This document shows positions 54,432 to 63,547 of a DNA stretch of 64,000 nucleotides, in pieces. Each line of letters starts with the position of its first letter. Within the stretch, counting starts at the first letter, position 1. The notes beneath the pieces are model-generated. The model was not told the DNA's origin, searched no databases, and saw only the letters and a list, made by a program, of their open reading frames with translations. The stretch is from Dryocola clanedunensis_A (GTDB lineage: Bacteria > Pseudomonadota > Gammaproteobacteria > Enterobacterales > Enterobacteriaceae), in NCBI GenBank assembly GCA_038405435.1, contig JBBYHZ010000006.1; one strand, given 5' to 3'. A program made the translations under genes and the position numbers.

Positions 54432-56519
54432 CTACTTGCTGGATCGCCCTAACCGGCGGTTCAGCCAGATCCCATGATGAGGCCGCTGACGCCACGCCAC
54501 CGATGAAATGGTGTGCATGGTGTTGAGATGGCCAAGGACCCGATGTAAATGCTGTTCCATGGTGCTTAGCGGCCCGGTAGGCAGCGCTTCGGCATCCAGA
54601 ATCGTCGCGTCTTTAGTTTCCCCCGGCCCGTCATATTCCAGCCGCTGCTGGCACCGCTGCAGCGCAATTTCGCACGACTGAAGATAGCGCTGGGCGAGGT
54701 CGGGCGTCAGCATATTGTGCTCCCGCGCAAGCGTGGTCATGGCGTTGATGTGCTCGACAATAAACTGGCTGTGCGTCACCCACAGCTTCATATCTGCCAG
54801 GTAATGGGAGTTAAAGCCAGGCTCCTGCATCGCCTGGTTCAGCGAGTTAAACAGCGCGTTGTGGGCCTGGTTAACCTTCATGCGCTGATAAGCCAGCGGG
54901 GTCGGCTCCGAATCGCTGCTCAGAATCAGCCGGATAGCCTCCTGATCTGCTTCCAGCGCGTCGTGGGCGTTCTGGCGCAGCAGGCCGCTCTGCCACTGGG
55001 GCCAGAGCCACACCATGCCGCCGAAGGCGATCAGGCAGCCCAGCAGCGTGTCTATCAGCCGGGGAACGATGTACTGCTCGGCGCTCAGGGTTATCAACTG
55101 CAGGGTGTATACCGCCGTGACGGTAAAGCCGATGGTCGCCCAGCCGTAGCTTTTGCGGATAAACAGATAGCTCACCAGCGTGATGATTAACATTGCCGTC
55201 AGCGCGATGTACTGCGGGAAGTGGAAGTGCAGGGCGATACCGGCGATGCCCAGCCCCGCGATGGTTCCCGCAGAGCGGTGTAGGATGCGCACCCGCGTGG
55301 CGCCGTAGCCGTTTTGCGTTACGAACATTACCGTCATCAAAATCCAGTAAGGCTTGGGCAGATGCAGGGACGCGCCCAGCAGGCTGGCGACGACCAGCAT
55401 CACCCCGAGCCGCCCGGCGTTGCGTAAGGCGGCGGACTTAAAGGAGAGATAGCTCTTGAGCGCGGGCCACAGCGGCAGACGGCGCTGGCGATCTTCCATC
55501 AGGTCGCGAACGTACAGCGGGCGCTGGGTTCTCAGCACGCGGGCAATACGGCTGAAATGGTAGTGGCAAAACTGCCCGACGGGGTTATCCGGATTCTGCC
55601 GGGCGATTTTCTCCAGCGCTTCAATCTGTTTGTCCATGACGAAACGGCGGGGATAGCGATGATAAAGAATGTCGTCCGCCAGCACCCGCAGTCGGGCGGC
55701 GATGGTCCGGGCATTCCAGCGGATCACCGCTTCGGCGTGGCTTTTCTCCACCAGCTTCTGCACTTCCTCCGGCTGGTGCAGGCTGACGGAAATGTGCTCC
55801 TGTAAATCCAGCGCGACCTGGAAGGCGCGCAGCAGGCGCTTGTAGCCGTTCTGCTGGCTGGCTGCCAGCATATGCAGCTGCTGATAGCAGACGGTAATCA
55901 GGTCCACCGCTTTCTGCTGGCGGGCAAGCAGCGGCGGCAGGGCTTTTTCCGGATCGGTGTGCTGGGTCAGCAGGCTGTATTTCGCCTCGCAGTATTCCGC
56001 CAGCTGGCGATAGAGCAGGCTTAATGATTCCCGCAGCGGCTGCTCCCGCCACATCCAGAACCAGAACCAGTTGAAGACGCCGTACCAGATCGTGCCGGAG
56101 ACATAGAGCAGCATCGGCTGCCACATCGGCATGTTTCCCGCCATGCTCAGGGTAAAGATGGCGGCGATCAATGAAGCGGGCAGCAGACGGGCGTGAAGCG
56201 CGCTGATTTCAGCGGTCACGCCGAGCAGCATCGCCATGCCAAACAGAATGACGGGCAGCGGCACGGTGGTGTAGAGCAGCATGAGCTGCATGATCAGGCT
56301 GCTGATGGCAAACAGGCTGCCGCCGATAATCAGGCGTTTGAAGAAGCGCTTATGAGGGGTATCGAGGCCGGCGATATTACAGCAGGCGGGGACTAACGAG
56401 AACAGCAGGCCGGACTGCAAATCGCCCAGCACCAGACCAACCGCCACCGGCAGACATAACACCAGCGTCTGACGCAGTGCATAGTTAACCTCGGGGTGAT
56501 AAATCAGTCGGCGCCACAT
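54432..56519 (-). CDS. yhfK: YccS/YhfK-family inner-membrane protein
   Basis: A 695-residue membrane protein (about 700 in E. coli) with two halves, each holding several hydrophobic segments followed by a soluble helical part; the second half shows the fusaric-acid-resistance-like region (L-G-V-M-L-V-V-A-S-L-L-G-A-S-L). The family is thought to act in efflux, but no substrate is known. It is transcribed towards argD and follows crp on the same strand behind a terminator. Confidence 0.92.
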   Translation of the reverse strand: MWRRLIYHPEVNYALRQTLVLCLPVAVGLVLGDLQSGLLFSLVPACCNIAGLDTPHKRFFKRLIIGGSLFAISSLIMQLMLLYTTVPLPVILFGMAMLLGVTAEISALHARLLPASLIAAIFTLSMAGNMPMWQPMLLYVSGTIWYGVFNWFWFWMWREQPLRESLSLLYRQLAEYCEAKYSLLTQHTDPEKALPPLLARQQKAVDLITVCYQQLHMLAASQQNGYKRLLRAFQVALDLQEHISVSLHQPEEVQKLVEKSHAEAVIRWNARTIAARLRVLADDILYHRYPRRFVMDKQIEALEKIARQNPDNPVGQFCHYHFSRIARVLRTQRPLYVRDLMEDRQRRLPLWPALKSYLSFKSAALRNAGRLGVMLVVASLLGASLHLPKPYWILMTVMFVTQNGYGATRVRILHRSAGTIAGLGIAGIALHFHFPQYIALTAMLIITLVSYLFIRKSYGWATIGFTVTAVYTLQLITLSAEQYIVPRLIDTLLGCLIAFGGMVWLWPQWQSGLLRQNAHDALEADQEAIRLILSSDSEPTPLAYQRMKVNQAHNALFNSLNQAMQEPGFNSHYLADMKLWVTHSQFIVEHINAMTTLAREHNMLTPDLAQRYLQSCEIALQRCQQRLEYDGPGETKDATILDAEALPTGPLSTMEQHLHRVLGHLNTMHTISSVAWRQRPHHGIWLNRRLGRSSK

Positions 56520-56538
56520 TCCTCGTCATACCAGAGAC

Positions 56539-56568
56539 AAAAAAGGCGTGTTGCAAAAGCGACACGCC
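56539..56568 (-). terminator. crp: Intrinsic terminator of crp
   Basis: On the minus strand, GGCGTGT-N10-ACACGCC is followed by TTTTTT. It lies just after the crp stop codon. Confidence 0.9.
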
Positions 56569-56584
56569 AATTTTAAAGCGGTAA

Positions 56585-57217
56585 TTAACGCGTGCCGTAA
56601 ACGACGATGGTTTTACCGTGGGCGGAGATCAGATTCTGATCTTCGAGCATTTTCAGGATGCGACCTACGGTTTCACGTGAGCAGCCCACGATTTGGCCGA
56701 TCTCCTGGCGGGTGATTTTGATCTGCATCCCGTCCGGGTGGGTCATGGCATCCGGCTGTTTTGCCAGGCTCAGCAGCGTCTGGGCGATACGGCCCGTCAC
56801 GTCCAGGAAGGCCAGGTTGCCGACTTTCTCTGAGGTGACCTGCAGGCGGCGCGCCATCTGGGAGGAGAGGCGCATCAGAATATCCGGGTTCACCTGGATA
56901 AGCTGACGGAATTTTTTATAGGAAATTTCAGCAACTTCACACGCTGTTTTTGCACGAACCCAGGCGCTACGCTCCTGACCTTCTTCAAACAGGCCTAGTT
57001 CACCGATGAAATCGCCCTGATTCAGGTAGGAGAGGATCATTTCCTTACCCTCTTCATCTTTGATCAGAACTGCCACCGAGCCTTTGACGATGTAGTACAG
57101 CGTCTCTGCTTTTTCGCCCTGGTGGATCAGCGTGCTCTTCGATGGATACTTATGAATATGGCAATGGGACAAGAACCATTCGAGAGTCGGGTCTGTTTGC
57201 GGTTTGCCAAGCACCAT
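56585..57217 (-). CDS. crp: cAMP receptor protein
   Basis: CRP is the global cAMP-dependent activator of catabolic genes. The 210 residues are nearly identical to E. coli CRP. The cAMP pocket shows I-G-E-L-G-L-F and the R-S-A-W-V-R-A-K-T strand, and the HTH reads T-R-Q-E-I-G-Q-I-V-G-C-S-R-E-T-V-G-R-I-L. It is divergent from yhfA; the pckA upstream site in this window is one likely target. Confidence 0.99.
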   Translation of the reverse strand: MVLGKPQTDPTLEWFLSHCHIHKYPSKSTLIHQGEKAETLYYIVKGSVAVLIKDEEGKEMILSYLNQGDFIGELGLFEEGQERSAWVRAKTACEVAEISYKKFRQLIQVNPDILMRLSSQMARRLQVTSEKVGNLAFLDVTGRIAQTLLSLAKQPDAMTHPDGMQIKITRQEIGQIVGCSRETVGRILKMLEDQNLISAHGKTIVVYGTR

Positions 57218-57537
57218 GCGCGGTTATCCTCTGTTATAAACTGGCTACCAAAGACAGGATGCGAACCCCTGTCTGGCGTTGCAATCATTAGAATTCTTCC
57301 CACTCGGGGGAAATGGCCTGCAAGTCACTCTTGCCGCCTGTAATTTGTGATCTCCTCTGCATACATCCGCTACGTCAATGAATCAATGTAACAATGCTGC
57401 ATCCGGATTGTTTTAGCATAGCTTTAGGCAGGTGTCTCCTATTGTCTCGTTTCAGCATGACGCAGGTCGCCTTCCGTTGCGAGATCTGCCGCATCCGCGT
57501 ACTCTGGAAAGAAATTTCTTCAACAGGAGTAAGCAAC
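57218..57537. promoter_or_regulatory. crp: Divergent crp-yhfA regulatory region
   Basis: About 320 bases with no gene. In E. coli the region carries the crp promoters and CRP autoregulatory sites. Here a TGTGA half-site is at 57346-57350, with a degenerate partner. I could not place promoters with confidence. Confidence 0.5.
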
Positions 57538-57942
57538 ATGCAGGCAAGAGTGAAATGGGTTGAGGGGTTAACCTTCCTGGGCGAATCCGCTTCCGGCCAC
57601 CAGATCCTGATGGACGGGAACTCCGGCGATAAAGCCCCAAGCCCGATGGAGATGCTGCTGATGGCGGCAGGCGGCTGTAGCGCCATTGACGTGGTGTCGA
57701 TTTTGCAAAAGGGCCGCCACGATGTGACCGACTGTGAGGTGAAGCTGACCTCCGAGCGCCGCGAAGAAGCGCCGCGTCTGTTCACGCACATCAACCTGCA
57801 CTTTATCGTGACCGGCAACGACCTGAAGGACAACGCCGTCTCGCGCGCCGTTGACCTGTCTGCTGAAAAATACTGTTCCGTTGCGCTGATGCTTGGAAAA
57901 GCGGCAAATATCACGCACAGCTACGAAGTGATTGAAGCATAA
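57538..57942 (+). CDS. yhfA: OsmC-family protein YhfA
   Basis: A 134-residue OsmC/Ohr-like protein matching E. coli YhfA. One conserved Cys is in M-A-A-G-G-C-S-A-I-D; the second lies in the later K-Y-C-S-V segment, so a thiol-peroxidase-like role is possible but unproven. The ATG at 57538 follows AGGAG; the longer upstream frame covers the crp regulatory region. Confidence 0.94.
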   Translation: MQARVKWVEGLTFLGESASGHQILMDGNSGDKAPSPMEMLLMAAGGCSAIDVVSILQKGRHDVTDCEVKLTSERREEAPRLFTHINLHFIVTGNDLKDNAVSRAVDLSAEKYCSVALMLGKAANITHSYEVIEA

Positions 57943-57950
57943 AGCCCGTC

Positions 57951-57970
57951 AGGGCGGTGCCTGCCGCCCT
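57951..57970. terminator. Hairpin between yhfA and prkB
   Basis: AGGGCGG-N6-CCGCCCT lies between converging yhfA and prkB and touches the prkB stop codon. It may act in both directions, although no T-run follows. Confidence 0.5.
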
Positions 57971-58838
57971 AAACGATCTCCCTGCCTTCCGCCAGCCGTT
58001 TCACCAGCGGCGTCATAATCAGCTCCATCGCCAGCCCCATTTTGCCGCCCGGCACCACCAACGTATTGATGTGGGAAATAAATGACCCCTGCAGCATGGC
58101 CAGCAGATAAGGGAAGTCGATATCGTCGAGGCCCCGGAAATGAATCACAACAAAGCTTTCGTCCAGCGAGGGGATGCCGCGTGCGGCAAAGGGATTCGAG
58201 GTGTCTACCGTCGGCACGCGCTGGAAGTTGATATGGGTGCGCGAGAACTGCGGCGTAATAAAGTTGATGTAGTCATCCATTGAGCGGACGACGGAATCCA
58301 TTACCGCTTCGCGGGAGTGGCCGCGCTCGCTGGTATCGCGCACCAGCTTCTGAATCCACTCCAGGTTAACAATCGGCACTACGCCCACCAGCAAATCCAC
58401 GAAGTTCGCTACGTCATGCTGTGGTGTCACTACGCCGCCGTGCAGCCCTTCATAAAAGAGGACGTCCGTTGGTTCCGGCAGCGGCTGCCACGGCGTGAAG
58501 GTTCCAGGGATCTGGTTCCACGGCACGGCTTCATCGTAGGTATGGAGGTATTTGCGGGATTTGCCCTGGCCGCTGCGGCCATATTCGGCGAACGTCTGCT
58601 CCAGCAGGCCAAAGTCGTTGGCCTCCGGGCCAAAATAGCTGATATGCCGCCCCAAATCGCGAGCCTTGCGGATTGCCATGTCCATTTCCGGGCGGGTATA
58701 GCGATGGAAGCTGTCGCCCTCAACCTCTGCGGCACGCAGGTTCAGCTGCTGGAAGATTTTACGGAAGGCAAGGCTGGTGGTCGTTGTTCCTGCACCGCTG
58801 GAACCGGTGACGGCGATAACCGGATGTTTGGCTGACAT
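57969..58838 (-). CDS. prkB: Phosphoribulokinase-like protein PrkB
   Basis: A 289-residue P-loop kinase related to phosphoribulokinase. The nucleotide loop is G-S-S-G-A-G-T-T-T-T-S at residues 12-22. The enterobacteria concerned lack the Calvin cycle, so the real substrate is unknown. Near the middle are Y-E-G-L-H-G-G-V and R-S-M-D-D-Y-I-N. It is 155 bases downstream of yheU, in the same direction. Confidence 0.94.
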   Translation of the reverse strand: MSAKHPVIAVTGSSGAGTTTTSLAFRKIFQQLNLRAAEVEGDSFHRYTRPEMDMAIRKARDLGRHISYFGPEANDFGLLEQTFAEYGRSGQGKSRKYLHTYDEAVPWNQIPGTFTPWQPLPEPTDVLFYEGLHGGVVTPQHDVANFVDLLVGVVPIVNLEWIQKLVRDTSERGHSREAVMDSVVRSMDDYINFITPQFSRTHINFQRVPTVDTSNPFAARGIPSLDESFVVIHFRGLDDIDFPYLLAMLQGSFISHINTLVVPGGKMGLAMELIMTPLVKRLAEGREIV

Positions 58839-58933
58839 AGGGCTACAACTCCATGGGTGAATTCATTGTAAGGTTAAGCGATGGGAGCGTTTTCGCAGGG
58901 GCGGGTAAGCTTTACGTCATCAGAGCCAGACGC

Positions 58934-58967
58934 AGTGGTGGATGGCGCTGGAGCTTATCCACCTTAC
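58934..58967. repeat. REP element between yheU and prkB
   Basis: GTGGTGGATGGCGCTGGAGC followed by TTATCCACCTTAC is a single REP-type hairpin, in the gap between two genes on the minus strand. Confidence 0.7.
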
Positions 58968-58994
58968 AACGGCCAGAGTCGGGATTAGTTTTAA

Positions 58995-59213
58995 TCAGCC
59001 GCGGAACTGGCCGCGCGGCATAATATTCACCGTCTCGTGGAGTTCAGACCAGACCAGCACCGCCTCGCCGCTTTGCAGCTGGCGCTTCACGTCTGCGACC
59101 TTCGCCGCCAGCGAGCGCTCCTGTTCACCATAATCTGTCCCTTCGCGTAACACAAAGGATTCGATGAGATTATCCAGCGTCTCGGGATCTATATCCTGCC
59201 AGGGAAGTAACAT
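58995..59213 (-). CDS. yheU: UPF0270 protein YheU
   Basis: A 72-residue protein matching E. coli YheU. It begins M-L-L-P-W-Q-D-I-D-P-E-T-L and has an acidic central helix region. The function is unknown. It starts one base after the yheT stop, so the two are co-translated. Confidence 0.93.
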   Translation of the reverse strand: MLLPWQDIDPETLDNLIESFVLREGTDYGEQERSLAAKVADVKRQLQSGEAVLVWSELHETVNIMPRGQFRG

Positions 59214-59214
59214 A

Positions 59215-60231
59215 TTAGTTGTCCAGATACTGCGTTAGCCAGTCGGGAATGCGCTGTTCGAGCCACATCTCCGGCCTGCGTAATGTGCCACCAACGAAGC
59301 CAACGTGGCCGCCGTGGGTGGTGAGCTGATATTCAATATTAGCCGGTAACGTGGCTTTATCAGGAATAACGTGATGATCCATAAACGGATCGTCTTTGGC
59401 ATGAATAATCAGCGTTGGCTGGGCGATGTCCGGCAGCAGCGGCATGGCGCTGCACTGGCGGTAGTAATCCAGCGCATCCGCAAAGCCGTGGATTTTTGAA
59501 GTGATAAGGTCGTCAAAGTCGCGGATGCGGCGCACGCCTTTCAGCTGACGCAGGTCTACCGGCAGCGTGCCCGGATAGCTTCTCAGTTTGCGGGCGGCGT
59601 TCTTTTTTAACAGGTTGAGCAGGTAGCGCTGATAAAAGCGCGAAAAGCCTTGTTCCATATGGTAGCAGCACTGCTCCAGCATCAGCGGCGCAGAGACGAT
59701 GACGCCAGCCTTCAGCGTGCAGTCTGCGCCCTGTTTCGCCATCAGGCAGGCGAGCATGTTGCCGCCCAGCGAGAAGCCTACCGCCGCGGTGGGAACGGCC
59801 CCGTAGCGCAGCGTGAGCCAGTTCAGGAAATAGCTGCCGTCTTCGGTTTCTCCGGAATGGTAGATTCGCCCCATGCGGTTCGGCACGCCGCTACAGCCGC
59901 GGAAGTGCATGACGACGCCCAGCCAGCCGCGCTTTTGCGCCGCTTCAATCAGCCCGTGAGCGTAGGGGCTGTGCAGGCTTCCTTCGAGGCCATGAAACAC
60001 CACCAGACGCGGCTTATGCATCGCCTCACGCGGGTCTTCGCTCCAGGCAAGATCGACGAAATCCCCGTCCGGCATATCCAGGCGCTGCCAGTGGGGCTTA
60101 AATTTGACGCGACGGCGGATCACACGCGGCAGCATGGTTTGCAGGTGAGGGTTGGTCATACCGCGCATCGGGCGGAATTCCTGACCATCATCATGATTAA
60201 AATTCATTTCTGCGGGGCTTGTCTGATCCAT
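59215..60231 (-). CDS. yheT: Alpha/beta hydrolase YheT
   Basis: A 338-residue hydrolase (340 in E. coli). The oxyanion motif is V-F-H-G-L-E-G-S, and the nucleophile elbow V-G-F-S-L-G-G-N holds the catalytic Ser; the late acid and His fall in H-A-K-D-D-P-F-M and T-H-G-G-H-V-G-F. The physiological substrate is unknown. It is divergent from the LysE-type gene and 1 base from yheU. Confidence 0.95.
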   Translation of the reverse strand: MDQTSPAEMNFNHDDGQEFRPMRGMTNPHLQTMLPRVIRRRVKFKPHWQRLDMPDGDFVDLAWSEDPREAMHKPRLVVFHGLEGSLHSPYAHGLIEAAQKRGWLGVVMHFRGCSGVPNRMGRIYHSGETEDGSYFLNWLTLRYGAVPTAAVGFSLGGNMLACLMAKQGADCTLKAGVIVSAPLMLEQCCYHMEQGFSRFYQRYLLNLLKKNAARKLRSYPGTLPVDLRQLKGVRRIRDFDDLITSKIHGFADALDYYRQCSAMPLLPDIAQPTLIIHAKDDPFMDHHVIPDKATLPANIEYQLTTHGGHVGFVGGTLRRPEMWLEQRIPDWLTQYLDN

Positions 60232-60292
60232 ATCACACTGTTAGTTTCATTCAGTTGCTAATTATTACTTTTGGGTGTGGAGCACCCACGTC

Positions 60293-60892
60293 ATGGAAAC
60301 GCTTTTCTTATCAATGCTGGGCTTTCTCTGGGTCGCAGCGATCACCCCGGGTCCCAATAATACGTTACTTACCTCGTCCGGGGCCAACTACGGATTTGTT
60401 CGCAGCTTACCGCTGATGATCGGCATCATGCTTGGCATGCAGTGCATTTTGCTGCTGGTGGCCTGCGGCGTGGGCAGCCTGATTCTGCTTTACCCGGCGC
60501 TGCACCTTATCCTGAAGATTGCCGGCAGTATTTATCTTTTGTGGCTGGCATGGAAAATCGGCACGGCCACCTACGAGCGGCTGGAAACCGATGCCCCGCC
60601 GCCTGCCCCCATCCCTTTCTGGCAGGGCGGTTTGCTGCAGGTCATCAACCCAAAAGCCTGGCTGATGGCGCTGGGCGCGGTTGCCAGCTTCAGCCTCGCC
60701 GGTTCCCAGTATCTGCATTCAGTGGTGTTAATCAGCATTGGCATTGCGCTGGTTAATATTGTGGCCGGGGTTATCTGGATTGCCTTCGGCAGCCTGATTG
60801 GCAAACTGCTGCGCAGCCGCCGGGCGTGGGCCATCTTCAATATCTTTATGGGACTGCTGACCGCGGCCTGCGTGCTGCTTATCTGGCGGTGA
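60293..60892 (+). CDS. LysE/RhtB-type amino acid exporter
   Basis: A 199-residue inner-membrane protein with about six hydrophobic segments. The N-terminal motif A-A-I-T-P-G-P-N-N is diagnostic of the LysE/RhtB family, which exports amino acids. GTG at 60275 is an alternative start, but the ATG at 60293 has a GGAG 10 bases before. The substrate cannot be told from sequence. It is divergent from yheT; a hairpin at 60901-60925 follows. Confidence 0.87.
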   Translation: METLFLSMLGFLWVAAITPGPNNTLLTSSGANYGFVRSLPLMIGIMLGMQCILLLVACGVGSLILLYPALHLILKIAGSIYLLWLAWKIGTATYERLETDAPPPAPIPFWQGGLLQVINPKAWLMALGAVASFSLAGSQYLHSVVLISIGIALVNIVAGVIWIAFGSLIGKLLRSRRAWAIFNIFMGLLTAACVLLIWR

Positions 60893-60900
60893 CCCTGTAA

Positions 60901-60960
60901 GGCGGGAAAGCGAAGCGCTCCCGCCATTTACCCTCGGATGACGCTACGCTTATCCGACCT
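60901..60960. repeat. Hairpin and REP element between the LysE-type gene and yheS
   Basis: GGCGGGA and TCCCGCC at 60901-60925 form a stem after the exporter stop codon; a REP unit (CGGATGACGCTACGCTTATCCG) follows at 60934-60956. The gap lies between converging genes. Confidence 0.65.
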
Positions 60961-60967
60961 AAAATTC

Positions 60968-62872
60968 TTATTCAGCCTGCATCATCTGCTCTAGCTGCTC
61001 GTGGGCGTCCAGCCATTCCATTTCGCACTCTTCAAGCGCCGATTTCACCTTTACCTGCGTTTGCAGGCATTCGGTCATTTCCGCTTTGCGGCTCTGCTCG
61101 TAGATCGCGCTGTCGGCCAGCTTCTCTTCGACTTCCGCAAGCTGCTTGTTGAGCTTTTCCATCTGCTTTTCAAGCGTGGCGATCTGCTTACGCAGCGGCT
61201 GGGTCTGGGTCCTTAACTCTGCTTCGCGGCGCTTCTGGTCTTTGCGGTTCTGGGCGCTGTTGGCGTTGTCTTTAGCGGCATCGTCCGGCTGGTTATCCTG
61301 CTTTTGCAGGTCGCTCAGCCACTGCTGGTAATCTTCCAGATCGCCATCGAAGGCTTCCACTTTGCCGTCGTGTACCAGATACAGGTCATCGGTAGTTGAG
61401 CGCAGCAGGTGACGGTCGTGCGAAACGACAACCAGCGCGCCTTCGAAGTCGATCAGCGCTTCGGTTAACGCCTGGCGCATGTCGAGATCGAGGTGGTTAG
61501 TTGGTTCATCGAGCAGCAGCAGGTTAGGGCGCTGCCAGACGACCAGCGCCAGCACCAGGCGGGCTTTTTCGCCGCCGGAGAAGCGCTCGGTGCGTTCGGT
61601 GACCTTATCGCCCTGGAAACCGAAGCCGCCCAGGTAGTCCCGCAGCTGCTGTTCCAGCACTTTCGGTGCGATGCGCGCCAGATGCTGAATAGGTGATTCG
61701 TCCGCGCGCAGGTATTCAAGCTGATGCTGGGCGAAGTAGCCGAGCTTAATGCCCTTGGCCAGACCAATGTCGCCCTGCAGCGGGGCCAGTTCGCCCGCCA
61801 GCAGCTTGATCAGCGTTGATTTGCCCGCGCCGTTGCGGCCCAAAAGACCAATGCGCGAACCCGGCACCAGATTGAGTTTGATGGAGTTCAGAATGACGCG
61901 GTCGCCGTAACCGGCGCTGACTTTTTCCATCCGCAGCAGCGGATTCGGCAGGCTTTCCGGGGCGCGGAAGCTGAAGTGGAACGGGTTGTCCACGTGCGCA
62001 GGGGCAATCAGCTCCATGCGTTCGAGCATCTTCACGCGGCTCTGGGCCTGCTTCGCCTTCGAGGCTTTAGCCTTGAAGCGGTCGATAAAACTTTGCAGAT
62101 GCGCCACGCGCTCCTGCTGGCTTTCATACGTCGACTGCTGCTGGGCAAGACGCGTTGCGCGCTGGCCCTCAAACGACGAGTAGTTGCCGGTATATTCGAA
62201 CATGCTCTGCTGTTCGATATGAATGATTTTGCCGACGACCGGGTCAAGGAAGTCGCGGTCGTGGGAAATCAGGATCAGCGTGCCTGAATAGCTCTTCAGC
62301 CACCTTTCCAGCCAGATAACCGCGTCCAGATCCAGGTGGTTGGTTGGTTCATCGAGCAGCAGCAGGTCGGAGCGGCAGATCAGCGCCTGGGCAAGGTTCA
62401 GACGCATGCGCCAGCCGCCGGAGAAGTCGCTCACCGGGCGTTCGAGCTGTTCGTTGCTGAAGCCCAGGCCGTGCAGCAGGCTCGAGGCGCGGGAGCGGAT
62501 GGTCCACGCATCGACCGCATCAAGCTTGCCGTGAACCAGCGCGATGGCGTGGCCGTCGTTGCGAACGTTTGCCTGCGCCAGCTCAGCTTCCAGCTGGCGG
62601 AACTCACGATCGCCGTCAATCACGTACTCAATGGCTGGCATATCCAGCGCCGGGGTTTCCTGATTCACCCAGGCCAGCGCCCAGTTGGACGGGAAGGTCA
62701 TGCTGCCACCATCGGCGCTTATCTCGTTCTTTAAAAGCGCCAGCAGCGTGGATTTACCGCAGCCGTTTTTACCCACAAGACCGACTTTCTGGCCTGGGTT
62801 AATGGTGGCGGTCGCGTTGTCCAGCAGCACGCGGGTGCCGCGACGAATTTGTAACGAGGAGAAAACAATCAT
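60968..62872 (-). CDS. yheS: ABC-F ATPase YheS
   Basis: A 634-residue (637 in E. coli) soluble ABC-F protein thought to bind the ribosome. Two ATPase domains are present: G-K-N-G-C-G-K-S-T and F-S-G-G-W in the first; G-R-N-G-A-G-K-S-T and F-S-G-G-E in the second, each with L-L-L-D-E-P-T-N-H-L. A charged coiled coil closes the C-terminus (about 530-634). No membrane segment is present. Confidence 0.97.
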   Translation of the reverse strand: MIVFSSLQIRRGTRVLLDNATATINPGQKVGLVGKNGCGKSTLLALLKNEISADGGSMTFPSNWALAWVNQETPALDMPAIEYVIDGDREFRQLEAELAQANVRNDGHAIALVHGKLDAVDAWTIRSRASSLLHGLGFSNEQLERPVSDFSGGWRMRLNLAQALICRSDLLLLDEPTNHLDLDAVIWLERWLKSYSGTLILISHDRDFLDPVVGKIIHIEQQSMFEYTGNYSSFEGQRATRLAQQQSTYESQQERVAHLQSFIDRFKAKASKAKQAQSRVKMLERMELIAPAHVDNPFHFSFRAPESLPNPLLRMEKVSAGYGDRVILNSIKLNLVPGSRIGLLGRNGAGKSTLIKLLAGELAPLQGDIGLAKGIKLGYFAQHQLEYLRADESPIQHLARIAPKVLEQQLRDYLGGFGFQGDKVTERTERFSGGEKARLVLALVVWQRPNLLLLDEPTNHLDLDMRQALTEALIDFEGALVVVSHDRHLLRSTTDDLYLVHDGKVEAFDGDLEDYQQWLSDLQKQDNQPDDAAKDNANSAQNRKDQKRREAELRTQTQPLRKQIATLEKQMEKLNKQLAEVEEKLADSAIYEQSRKAEMTECLQTQVKVKSALEECEMEWLDAHEQLEQMMQAE

Positions 62873-62992
62873 AAAGCGCCGTATGTTCAGAGTATGTTAA
62901 ATTGTCATTATATTTGGGTAACGTGGTGCCGGGCATCACGTCGGGCTGCATGGTAGCCCAAAATAATCACTATGACGACGCCCTGGAGGGTA

Positions 62993-63547
62993 ATGATGTC
63001 GCAGCCGCCGAAAGTTTTGCTGCTGTATGCCCATCCGGAATCACAGGACTCGGTCGCTAACCGGGTTTTGCTTCAGCCGGCTCAGCAGCTTGCAAATGTC
63101 ACCGTGCATGACCTTTATGCGCACTATCCTGACTTTTTTATTGATATCTACCACGAGCAGGCCCTGCTGCAGGAGCACGATGTCATCGTCTTCCAACACC
63201 CGCTTTATACCTACAGCTGCCCGGCCTTGCTCAAAGAGTGGCTGGACCGCGTGTTGAGCCGTGGCTTTGCCAGCGGCGTGGGGGGGAACGCGCTGGCGGG
63301 AAAGTACTGGCGCAGCGTGATAACCACCGGCGAACCGGAGGGTGCCTACCGTCACGATGGCTTTAACCGTTTCCCGCTGACCGATATTTTACGGCCCTTT
63401 GAGCTGACCGCCGCGATGTGCCGGATGCACTGGCTCAACCCGATGATTGTTTACTGGGCGCGCCGTCAGACATCCCAGGAGCTGGCAAGCCATGCCAGGG
63501 CCTATGGCGACTGGCTGGCCGCACCGCTGTTGCCGGGAGGCCGCTGA
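62993..63547 (+). CDS. kefG: Potassium-efflux ancillary protein KefG
   Basis: A 184-residue flavodoxin-fold, quinone-reductase-like protein needed for full activity of the KefB potassium efflux system during electrophile stress. Matching signatures are L-L-L-Y-A-H-P-E-S-Q-D-S, F-Q-H-P-L-Y-T-Y-S-C-P and T-T-G-E-P-E-G-A-Y. Two Met codons stand at the start, as in E. coli; GGAGGG precedes. It overlaps the kefB ATG by one base. Confidence 0.96.
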   Translation: MMSQPPKVLLLYAHPESQDSVANRVLLQPAQQLANVTVHDLYAHYPDFFIDIYHEQALLQEHDVIVFQHPLYTYSCPALLKEWLDRVLSRGFASGVGGNALAGKYWRSVITTGEPEGAYRHDGFNRFPLTDILRPFELTAAMCRMHWLNPMIVYWARRQTSQELASHARAYGDWLAAPLLPGGR